A stretch of DNA of 38,720 bases, taken from NCBI GenBank assembly GCA_029339195.1, contig JAPTJF010000541.1, forward strand, positions 1 to 38,720, written 5' to 3'. Shown in pieces: positions 11,934 to 21,500 of the stretch. Each line of letters opens with the position of its first letter. The stretch's first letter is position 1. Both the position numbers and the translations under genes were made by a program. This stretch comes from Micractinium sp. NFX-FRZ. Its lineage: Eukaryota; Chlorophyta; Trebouxiophyceae; Chlorellales; Chlorellaceae. Under the pieces are notes generated by a model, which ran no database searches, was not told the DNA's origin, and worked only from the letters and a program-made list of their open reading frames with translations.

Positions 11934-12018
11934 TAGCTCAGTTCTTCTTGCACTCGTTGAAGGGGAGGGTCTGGCAGGTGACGGCGGAGGAGGTGATACA
12001 CACCTTGGAGGCGCCGCA
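11934..12018 (-). repeat. 85-bp downstream copy of peroxidase 1 terminal exon end
   Basis: The last coding bases of the minus-strand peroxidase gene with its stop and the next few bases (12019-12103) are repeated in tandem at 11934-12018, offset exactly 85 bp with few mismatches. The copy has its own TGA at 11940-11938 and lies after the real stop at 12025-12023, so it belongs to the 3' UTR. It preserves the ...CxxFxFxxC coding sequence but is untranslated. Confidence 0.8.
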
Positions 12019-12022
12019 TAGC

Positions 12023-15000
12023 TCAGTTCTTCTTGCACTCGATGAAGGGGAAGGTCTGGCAGGTGACGGCGGAGGAGGTGATACACACCTTGGAGGCGCC
12101 GCTGAGCAGGCGGGTCATGCCATCGGGGGAGTTGAGGGCGGTGGGGCTGAAGCTCTTGAAGTCGTCAAAGCCCAGGTCTGCAGCGGCAGCAAAGGGTTGA
12201 TGGTGCGAGCTGTCGTGAGGGGGCGCGGCCAGAGGGTGGTGGGGACAGGGGGTGGAGTGGAGGGCCTGCCTGCCTGCCAGCCAGCCTGCCTGCATGCCTG
12301 CCTGCTTGCCCGCCTGCTTGCCCGCCTGCTTGCCCGCCTGCCCACCAGCCTGCCAGCCCTTCAAACCGCCCCCCGCACTCACACTTGCAGTAGGCGCGGG
12401 CCACGGGCTCGCCGCAGTCTGCCCCAAAGTCAAGGCACTGCGGTTCCACGGACAGGGAAGCCGAGAGGGACGGGGGAAAGAAGATGGTTGGAGCAGGGCG
12501 GGCGCAGGAAATTGAAGCGCTGGAGGCGGCGCTGGCGAACCTGCACGCAGCCAGGCTGGCCTGGATACAGCGGCGCGGCAGTGCATGAAGAGTGCATGAG
12601 GAATGCTCTCACCCAGTCCAGGTAGTTTGCGACGCCGTTGACCGTGACCTGAGGGTAGTCGAACTGCAAATTAAAGGCGGGCAGAAGTGAGCGAGAGGGC
12701 CGGAGGGGCTTGTGAGCAGGGTGCAGCCGTGGCTTGAAGGAGGTGGGCCCAGTCACGCGTGCGGGTCGCATGGCAGGGGAAAGACAGCGCCATGCACAGC
12801 AGCCACGAAGCACAGCATGCACAGCACAGCATGCTGCAGCAGGCACGGCAAGCACAGCAGGCACGGCAGGCACAGCAGGCACGGCAGGCATGGCCCACCT
12901 TGGTGACTGTGCCAGCCGCGACGGGGGGTCCGCCGATGGGCGGCAGCGTGATGTTGGCGGGAGGGGCGGGGGGAGCGGGGGGCGTGGGGGCCAGGCTGCC
13001 GGTGAACGCCACGCTGGCATCTGCCAGCTCAGCACCCAGCCGATCCATCTCAGCAGTGGCCTCGATGCTGTTCAGGGCGGGGGCGCCGTCAGTGTCCAGC
13101 TGCGGCAGGGCAGGGCAGGGTGGAGCAGGGCGGGAGGTCGGAGGGTGGGTGGGTTGGAGAGTTAGTGTGTCTCCTGTGTGTGCTTCTGAGGGGCGGGGGC
13201 GCCGTCAGTGCCCGTACTGACGGCGCCCAGCTGCTGGACAGGGGGAGGGGTGGCGGCGGGGGTGTGGCCAATGCCAGCAGCATGCACAGCAGGCGCGAAA
13301 GGCACAGCAGGCGCAGCGGGCCGAGGCTTGAGGCAGAACCTGTCTCACCTGCGGGCCGAACACGGGGCCCCAGCCGGACCAGTTGCCGTTCCAGCCGTTC
13401 CACACGTTGGCGGTGTCGGGGGTCCACTGCCCCTCGGCCGCCCCAAAGTGCAGCACCCGCTGCATGACACGGGAGAAGTCCTCCACGAAGGCCGCCTCGT
13501 TGCGCGCGTAGTGCAGCGTCCACTCGCTGAACACACGGCTGGTGCGCAGCGCCTGCGGGGGATTCATTGTTTGCTTGATTCATTGAGCAGCACAGGTTTG
13601 TGCTGAAGTGACGTGTAACCCAACTTCAGTCAGTCAGCCTGCGGGGGACACAAGCGTGCGTGCGGTGAGCAGGCTGCGTGCAGTCCGGGGGCAGCTGTAC
13701 CAACACTTGTTTGGTGAGCGTTGCCGCCCCGTAATGATGTCGCCCCGAGCCGGCGCGACCGCACCTCCCCTCCCCTCCCCGCAACTCCCTCCCCTCTGGC
13801 ATGCCACCCTCTCCCGGTCACCCCTCATGCATGAAAACCCTTCCGCTCTTTCCTCACCATGTCAGCAGGCATGCGAATGACGGCGCTCCCCGCTTCGTCA
13901 GTGTACTGCGCATCCTGCCCAGGCGCCTGCTCGTACTGCAGGAGGCCAGGGGTGATGCATTGACAACAAAATACATCAATTCAGTGGAAAGTATGTGAAT
14001 TAATCCAGCAAAATCAAAGTGGAAAGCACGGCGGGTCAGCCAGGCAAGGCAGGAGGTGGGAGAAGCACGGCCCCGTCGCACCCATGCGCCAAGCGCCCAC
14101 GCCAATAGCCCCTCGCCCACCCACCGCCCTGGAGGGCCATCAGCTGCCCGCCCTGCCACCCGCCCGCCTGGCTGGCTGGCTGGCTGGCTGGCTGCTCACC
14201 TGCACGCGCTTGGCAAACCGCTCGCCACGCTCAACAAGCTTGGGCACCCAGGCGTACTTCACAGAGTCAACAAAGTACTGCAGGGGGGCGCAAGAAACAA
14301 GGAAAAGAATATGGTTGGCAGCAGTTAACAAAGCGCTGCAGGGGCGCCAGGAACAGGAACAAGAAGCACCCCCCCTCTTCCCGCCCCGCCCACCGCTGCC
14401 ACTCCCTCTCCAAGTGGCACCCCCTTCCTTTGGGATGCCCGCGCTTCCGACGCCACCCCTGCTGCCCCACCTTGTTCTTGGGCGTGGGCCAGTAGTCTCC
14501 AAAGTTGGTGAAGCTGCCGTTCCAGCCGCTGGCGGTTGTTTCGGCACTGCAGGGCACAACGCAGGGGTGGGGAGAGTGAGCGTTGGAATGTGAGCAGCAA
14601 AGGCCCGGGCTGGGGCAGATCTTGCGCAGAGGTGGGCAAGCATGCACGGCAGGCAGGCAAGCTTGCACGCTGGCTACTGGTCACGTCGGGTACATCTGTG
14701 CACTGATCTGTCCATTTTCATGGCCCAACGTATGCATGCCGGGTTGGAGGGCAGGAGCAAGCAGCAAGTGCTGCATCATCCGGGCGTGTGCTGCTGCTGC
14801 TAGGAGCGCAGCCAAGGGGGCTGGCCCGGCGTGGGGCAGGAGGGAAGCCTCACCCGCCCAGGGAGTGGCCGCCGCCGGTGAGTGCCACCATCTCGCGCAC
14901 CGTCAGCCCCAGCTGCGTGTAGTAGTACCTATAAAGCAGCAGGCAGGATAACAGCAAGGAGTAGTTCGATAAGAGCAGGTGGGCGGTGGCGCACGCCAGC

Positions 15001-16851
15001 AGCGGGGTGCAAGGAGCAGGGCTGTTGGTGGCGGTGGGTGACGGCAAGCTGCTGCTGCGGAGAGCGGCTGGCCAGCTGGCTGCCCAGCGACATGGCAGCG
15101 CATTTGAGCACGCTTGGTCCCAGCAGCGTGTTCAGGTCGAGGCGGTGCTGTGCAGTGGATGCAAGCAGGCTGCGGCGGCGGCGGGTGCGCACATGACGCC
15201 CGCGGCATCGAAAGCGCCCTCGGGCAGGCGGGAGGAGTAGGCAGGCTGGGAGGGGCCGCTCTGAGTGGAGTCACGGCGGCCGGGGTACCAGGCGATGGGC
15301 GGGCCTGCAGTCAGAGTGTGGGGAGGAGGGCAGGGGATGCTCAAGGCAAGGCAGGAGCGCTGTCGGGGGCTGGAGCAATCTGGGGCTCATTCAAGTAGAG
15401 TGGGCAGTCAGGCACTGGGAGGCAGCTAAGCAGAAAACAGAGTACCGGAGAGGGTCGGCCGGCAGGCGGGCACACAACCGAGCAGGCAGGCGGGCGGGCA
15501 GGCGGGTGGGAGGGGCAGGCAAGCAGGCGGGCGGGCGATAGAGGGCTGGCTGGTGGGCGGTCATGCGGGCGAGCGGGCGCGGCCAAGCAGGCTCACCACC
15601 GGAGGTCTCAACGCCCACGGCGGCGGCAAAGGTGATGAGGTCAGAGTAGGTGATGCAGGTCCAGTTGGCGTGGATTGCCTCCATGAGATCCAGCACCTGA
15701 GGGAGTGGAGCAGGCACCTCTTTCAGTGCAAGCCGTGGCTGAGGCGGGCCGAGGGATGTGGCAAGGCGGTGGGGGCGGAGCACGATGGGCAGGCGCAGGC
15801 AGGCAGGCAGGCAGGCGGGGCTGCGGCCCCCCTCCTGCTGCCACACAAGCCTGCCTGCCCCCCTGCCCCCTCCCTCCCAAGCTGTCGAGCACCCCCGCCC
15901 GCCGCAAGCGCAGCTCCCTCCCGCCCTCAGCTCAGCAGACCTCGGGGAGCCCCGCGTTGTGGCCGTGGTGCTTGTCCGCCGGGAACTTGAGCCAGCCGCC
16001 GTTGCAGCCGCCGTCGCGGGAGACGGCAGACCAGGAGCCGCAAGCGTGGAAGCCGGCGCGCAGCAGGTATGCCATGCCGTGGTCGCTTGCCACCATCGCG
16101 TCCACGATGTTCTGGGCCAGCTGCTTGTACTGCTCCTTGGTGCACTGCAGTTCAGGCGGTACAGGCGGGGCAGGCAGGCGGCGGGCCGTGGGCGTGGGCA
16201 TACCGAGCAGCTGGCAGGGGGCACAGCATGCCCAGCAGCAAGCGGGGGGGCACAGCGTTGGGTGGGAGGGAGCGAACCGAAAGGGGCGTATACACGGGGA
16301 TCGTACGATGTGCCACCGAGGGCAGCTTAATGGCCAGCACAAGCTGCCCCAATGCTGGAGCTTCGCGGGCCCAAAGCGGCGGTGCTGGGCACAGCGTGCC
16401 CAGCAGGGGGCACAACTCACGGTGGAGGTCTTGGGATCCATGGCGGGGGCCGCAAACACTTCAACTTTCTCGTTTGTGATGTCGTAGCTGCGAGACACAA
16501 GGCCGATCCGGCCTGCAAGCAGGGGGGCACGGGGCGCAGGGGGCACAGGCGGCGCGTCGGGGGCGGCACGAGGAAGGGGGTACACCCCGCGTGAGGGGGC
16601 GCAGCGTGCGCGTGGCACGCAGCGGAAACCAGGCCCAACGTAGGGCAGCGGGCGCGTGCTGGCTGGCAGTGGTGAGAGAAGTGGTTGGCTAGCATGCAGG
16701 CAGGTCTGGTCGGCTGGGGGGCTGGGGGGCCGCGCTCACCCGCCGCACTCAGGATTGGGCAGCCCGAGGCCTGCGCGACGGCCGCCGACGGCAGGCAGGC
16801 CAGGCAGGCCAGCAGGGCGGCCAGGGCCATGACCGAGCTTCTTGCCCGCAT
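12023..16851 (-). CDS. Secreted haem peroxidase, APX-like fold plus Cys-rich tail, 14 exons, 530 aa (peroxidase 1)
   Basis: Exons (minus order): 16740-16851, 16421-16512, 15941-16144, 15597-15696, 15193-15304, 14854-14928, 14471-14546, 14200-14277, 13858-13935, 13349-13552, 12899-13099, 12613-12663, 12383-12437, 12023-12177; phases agree. A signal peptide (MRARSS, hydrophobic core, cut near AVAQA) points to secretion. The domain follows ascorbate peroxidase: distal R97/F100/H101 (LLRAGFHACGSW), ITYSDL...ETSGGPP, proximal GGGHSLGG (H228), and MPADM with the Asp that pairs with the proximal His. The class I distal Trp is F100, and F244 (NGSFT) sits where APX/CCP has the radical Trp. A Pro-rich linker leads to a six-Cys module (LDWCLDFGADCG ... 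CQTFPFIEC). Substrate unknown; an extracellular H2O2-dependent oxidase is inferred. The exon 3 donor is a weak GTCTGC. In-frame ATGs further upstream exist; the start was chosen for the signal peptide. Confidence 0.85.
12265..12345. repeat. TGCC/CCTGCTTGCCCG tandem repeats in peroxidase 1 intron 13
   Basis: A (TGCC)-type run leads into three perfect copies of the 12-mer CCTGCTTGCCCG (12301-12336), then degenerates. It lies inside the intron before exon 14. It is one of many short CTG/CCTG-rich arrays in this window. Confidence 0.7.
12840..12892 (-). repeat. 9-mer array TGCCTGCYG just after the exon 11 donor
   Basis: On the minus strand, starting within 10 bases of the exon 11 donor at 12898, the intron reads repeated TGCCTGCCG/TGCCTGCTG units, about six copies. 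The homologous intron of the paralogue (23415-23466) has the same kind of array at the same place. Confidence 0.65.
13191..13228 (-). repeat. Copy of peroxidase 1 exon 11 start, folded into a perfect hairpin
   Basis: The 20-mer GGGCGGGGGCGCCGTCAGTG at 13191-13210 is identical to 13075-13094 in the first codons of exon 11 (LDTDGAPA), about 116 bp away, so it is an upstream copy in intron 10. Bases 13197-13209 are also followed, after a 6-base loop, by their exact reverse complement at 13216-13228, forming a perfect 13-bp stem. Confidence 0.7.
14168..14195. repeat. CTGG tetranucleotide run beside the exon 8 donor
   Basis: About seven tandem CTGG units end just before the donor of peroxidase 1 exon 8 (14199-14194 on the minus strand). 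It is a simple repeat in the intron. Confidence 0.7.
14324..14350 (-). repeat. Degenerate copy of peroxidase 1 exon 8 acceptor and start
   Basis: On the minus strand a CGCCCCTGCAG acceptor followed by CGCTTTGTTAAC (14335-14324) resembles the true exon 8 junction, CCCCCTGCAG then TACTTTGTTGAC from 14277, 58 bp further on. The match extends upstream into the intron (GTTYCTKGCGCCCC). The same exon is amplified in the paralogue. Confidence 0.6.
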
Positions 16852-18586
16852 GCCCACTGCTTGAGATCTGCGGCAAGGGGAGAGGGGCATGATCGGCTGA
16901 GCCCCACCGGCTGAGCCCCATGCGGCGCCATGCGCCTCTTGCTCCGAAGGCAGGTGTAGCCATCGGCGCTGTGCAGTGCGACACCACTCCATAAGCAACA
17001 CAGGGGTGCCAGAGGCCCTGCAATCCCGCACACGAGCTCAAGCCTGCAGCCAAGCCTGCGGCAAGGCATGATTGGCACCGCTTTACCTACAGAACTGGAA
17101 TCAGGTGGGCCGAGGCCGGCGCGTAGAGGATCAGAGATGGCGTGCAAATGGACAGGGCTGGGAAAAGACACCTAAATCGTCCAAAGGGCCGACTCAAGAG
17201 CTCCGCTGACAAGCTGACGCGGCAAGCCTGATGCTGCGATCTGCGGGGCACCTGCAAGTTGGCATGGTGAACGGAAGAAATGCGAACGCGGTGCGGGTGG
17301 CTTGGCCGGTGGGCGGGCAGCCTGGGGGCGGGAGGGGGGCGGAAGGCGGGCATGGGGCGGAAGGGCGGGCAGCTTTGCTTTGCTTTTGGGGGTTTACAGT
17401 CTGATTTCCGCAGGCAGAGTCCCGCTCCTGAAACCTGCTTCGATCAAAAAATCATGCGCATAATAACTGGGCGGCCTGCACCGCTGGCGGGACCGGGCTG
17501 TGGTCCGTCCGCCCTTGCCGCCGCTCTGCAGGAACAGTGGTTCGCCAGCCGCCTCACGGCAGTTCAACGGGCAACGTAAGCTGCTCTGTAACACTGCAAT
17601 AAGAAACCAACATGTTGTCGTAGTCGCACGCCAAAAGTGGGACTGCTTCTGGAATTGAATTTGCAGCTTGGCAGTGTGCCACTGCTGCTGCTAGCGCTCC
17701 CGCCTGTGCTGCCGCTGTTGCCGCCGCCACTGGCACCACAGCTGCCGCCCCTGCCGGTGCCGCTGCACACAGCCTTCTTATTTTTGAATGCCTCAAGCCA
17801 AAGAAACTGTCAACCAGTGGTATTAATATACACGCCATGGAATCGAAGCTGGTGGACCGTCAGGAAGCGGAACATGAGGCACAGGTTGTGAGAGGGGGCA
17901 GAAGCGCGCCCGGGGCATCACGCGGGTTCACTTGCAGCAATGCACAGAGATTGCGTGTTTGTACAGAAAGGGATCGCATTGCTCATCGTATGGCACCTCC
18001 AGCTGACAGGATCTCTGGGGGAGCCTGGTCCAGAGCCTGGTCCTCCCCACACCGTCGCCTGCCTGCGCGAGCCACTGGCAGGTGTGGCGCTGGCCGGCCG
18101 CTGCCGCCAGTCTGCTGTGGTCGACCTGCCCGCCAAGAAACACCTACATTGGTACCTGGACATAACTGCTTTCATCACACGTCCTGCTTCGTCCTGCAAT
18201 CGCTACTCCGCCCCGCCAGCGCCCCCGCAGGCGCCTGCGCCTGGCCACGTGTGTGGAAGTTGTGAGGAAGGGAGCGCCTGCGTGTCTGCGCATGCAGATT
18301 TTACATGTCAAATTTTATCCTGCAAGAGCCCGATCAGCGCCAATTGAATCAAGGGAGAGCTTTGTGCATTCCACAGGCTGACCAAGGTCCGGAGCCGCCG
18401 GTGCGCGCAATGCCAGATTACTGTTACGGTCTAATAACGGCACGCTGTGCGCGCCGCACCCGATTCCCGCCTGGGGCGGCCTTGCTGGTGGAGCGTAGCA
18501 AGCCCATCGGAGCTCGCCATCCTCAACAGGCCCTTCTGCCCTGCCTTCCTGGAATTCGCAGAGTACACACTGACGATATTGAAGCT
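16852..18586. other. Divergent intergenic region between the two peroxidases
   Basis: About 1.7 kb between two head-to-head paralogues; it must hold both promoters and 5' UTRs. Open frames here (17554-17838 minus, 17837-18265 plus, 17087-17353 minus) are compositionally unremarkable and match no family I recognise. An AT-rich TATTAATATA patch lies at 17821-17830 but is about 760 bp before the plus-strand start, so it is not an obvious TATA box for that gene. No palindrome or conserved paired element was evident by eye. Confidence 0.5.
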
Positions 18587-21500
18587 ATGCCGGCGACCGC
18601 CAGGCGCTGCGGGGTGGCTGCGGCCACCCTGGTGACCTGCCTGGCCCTCGCCTGCCTGCCGTCGGTGGCGCTCGCGCAGGCAGGGGGATGCCCCTTCCTT
18701 GCTGTAGCAGGTGAGCACACCTCCCCACTACAACACCTGGCAGCCTCTTCTCTCCATTCCTAGCAGCCGGCAGCGGTGGGGCTCGCCAACAGGTGCACCT
18801 GCCCGGCAGGCACGCCCGCGCCGCGCTATCCACCCCGCCGCCGCCCGCTGCCGCCGCCGCCGCACCCTCACGGTGCCACCCATGCACCCACCTGCAGGCA
18901 CCATCGGCATGGTGTCCCGCAGCTACGACATCACCAGCGAGAAGGAGGAGGCCTGGAGGCCGCCAAAGTATTCAGACAAGGTGTCCACGGTGAGCGATAC
19001 AAGTAGGTGTTGTAGTGGTTGCACCGCTGGCGGCAGGGGGTGCAGGCGCCGCCTGCGGGGCGCGGCTGCCAGCGGCACCTGCCTGCTGCCTGCCTCCCCA
19101 GGCAGGTCGATGCAGGCTCGCTGGCATGCACCCAGTATGCCAGCCACACCAGGCAGACATTCTGGCCTGCCCCGCCTGCGGCCCGGTTTGCACGCATGGC
19201 GCAGCGGCACACGCTGCCGCACGCTGCCGGCGCCACACGACGTCTCGCCTGCAGCTGCCTGGCCGCTGCCGCTCCTCGCCGCTCCTGGGCATCCACCCCG
19301 GAATCTCATCATGATACCCCCTTGCAGTGCACCAAGGCTCAGTACATGGAAATTGCCAACGCCCTAGTCAAGGAGATGAACGACACAGGTAAGCACAGGC
19401 AAGAGAGATGTGGGGGCGGGTCCGCCAGGTCACACGCGCCTGCCCATCAGCCTGCCTGCCACGCTGCGCCCATAGGCATTGAACAGCGCCTTGGCCCATA
19501 CATTTACATGCAGTTGCTTGCCACATTCCCTCGTCTCCCCCGCTCCCCTCACGCCCCCAGGCTACACCCTGCGCAATGGTCCCCCTTCTGCCCCGCAACG
19601 GGCTCCCCACCCCTGTATCACACGTGCGTGCCTGCTCCCCTCCCTCGGCGCCCCTCACTCACCGCAGGCTTCAACACCGCCGACCTGCTGCGCATCGGCT
19701 TCCACTCGTGCGGCACCTGGTCAGCCATCTCCCGTGATGCCGGCTGCAACGGCGGCTGGCTCAAGTACCCGGCAGACAGGCACCACGGACACAACACGGG
19801 TCCGCCTGGCACGCAGGCTGCCGGCGGATGGCCAGCAGGGAACTGTTCACCAGTTCTTCTGTCTGCACAACCATTTCCCCCCTTCGTTGCCTCCTTCCGC
19901 CTCCCTGCAAAGCTGCCCCCGGTGCTGGGCGTGCTGGAGCAGTCCCACAAACGCCAACCCGGCATCACCCCTTGCCCAAGGCCTTCTGCGCCCCTGTCTT
20001 CCCCCTTCCTGAGCACAGGGCCGACCCCCAGTGCTGGATGTAGTGGAGCAGTCCCTCAAGCGCACTTCAACTCACTGCCTTTCACTGCCTCGCCTCCCTC
20101 GTCTCCTCAACACTGCCGACCACTGCCACGCTCTCCCCGCAGGCCTCCCCCCAGTGCTGGACGTGCTGGAGCAGTTCCACATGCGCTACCCCTGCATCAC
20201 CTACTCCGACCTGCTCACCTTTGGGGCCGCAGTTGGCGTGGAGGAGTCCGGAGGTGAGACGGGGCCGGTTTCCTCGGCTCTGAAATGCTGCTGCCGCCTG
20301 GCAGGCCTGCCTGCCTGCCTGCAAGAACCAGCCTGCCTGCCCGCCTGCCTGCCTGCCTGCCAACCAGCCAGCCTCTTGCCTGCTCAGCTCCACACACCCC
20401 GGCTGCGTTGCCATGTCCCCCCACACAAACGTGAGCCGACCCTCCCCTCCCCTCCCCTCCCCTCCCCTCCCTCGCCACGGCACCTGCAGGCCCGCCCATT
20501 GCCTGGTACCCTGGCCGCAAGGATGCCCTCGGCACCGGCCCCTCCCAGCCCGCCTACTCCTCTCGCCTGCCCGAGGGCACCTACGAGGCCTCCGGAGTGT
20601 TGTGAGTGCCTCTCACCTTGTCACACGTTGCTGGGCATCTTGTTGGAAAGACTGCAGTGTGGGTGTTTAAGTTGGGGCGGCGTTTCCCAGCAGAGCTGCA
20701 TGTTGAACCAACAACTCATCATGCACATGTGCAACATGCCTGCCCCCCCCGCTTGCAGGCACTACTACACACAGCTGGGCCTGACTGTGCGTGAGGCGGT
20801 GGCAATCACCGGCGGCGGCCATTCCATTGGAGAGTGAGCAACCTGGGCGCTGCGCACTGCACTGCCTTTACACTGTTGCGGGCACAGCACTTGACTGCTG
20901 CGTGGCTGGCAGGCATTGCATGCAAGCTCAAGTACCACAAAGGAGCGGCCTGCTGCTGCTCGCTTAACGCCCTCTGCTGCTGGCCTAATGCCCACTGCTT
21001 GAGCCAGCTGGGGCCTGCTCGCCCTGCCCTCTCTGCCCTTCCCCCGTGCAAGCGGCTCACGCTGCCGCTGCCTGCCACGCCCGCGCGCGCCCATGCCCTC
21101 CCTCCCCCGCCCCCTCACCTGCGCGCCTCCTTGCCCCTTGCTGTGCAGGGGCAAGCCGAATGCCAGCGGCTACAACGGCAGCTTCACTTCCTCTGGTGAC
21201 CGTTGGCCCCCGGTTGTGAACCAGGTGAGGTGCTTTTGCCTAACCTTGTAAGCCTGCAAGCCTGGAAGCCTGGAAGCCTTGTAAGCCTAACCTTGTCAGC
21301 CTAGGCTTGTAAGCCTGGAATCCCAACCTTGCAAGTCCCCACGTTCACCTTCAGCGCGTGTCCACTTCACCCAATTTACTGTCGAGGCCTGTCACTCAAC
21401 CCCAATGCACCTCATTTCCTTGCAGCACTGTGTGGACCAGGCCAACCATGCCTGGGAGCCGCCCTGATCTATCTTTGAGCAGACTGTTTCACTTTAACTG

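Larger units (their letters stand above)
10969..12022. other. Convergent 3' region between RAD54 and peroxidase 1
   Basis: About 1.05 kb holding the 3' UTRs of two convergent genes, with no supported coding region. It contains short direct repeats at 11284-11346 and an 85-bp duplicate of the peroxidase gene's 3' end (11934-12018), both listed separately. TGTAA, the usual green-algal polyadenylation signal, occurs on the minus strand at 11243-11239, about 780 bp after the peroxidase stop. No obvious TGTAA for RAD54 was seen. Confidence 0.55.

Noticed and set aside
12265..12345. Short regularly repeated array that could suggest CRISPR
   Set aside because: Units are 4-12 bp without unique spacers and lie in a eukaryotic intron; these are simple repeats.
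17554..18265. Small open frames in the intergenic region between the peroxidases
   Set aside because: No family resemblance, no supporting splice or start context, and Ala-rich composition typical of random GC-rich DNA.
19019..20257. Long plus-strand open frame of 412 codons over peroxidase 2 exons 3-5
   Set aside because: It reads through introns in a mixture of frames. The spliced model gives conserved peroxidase text with matching phases; the open frame owes its length to GC-rich DNA with few stops.
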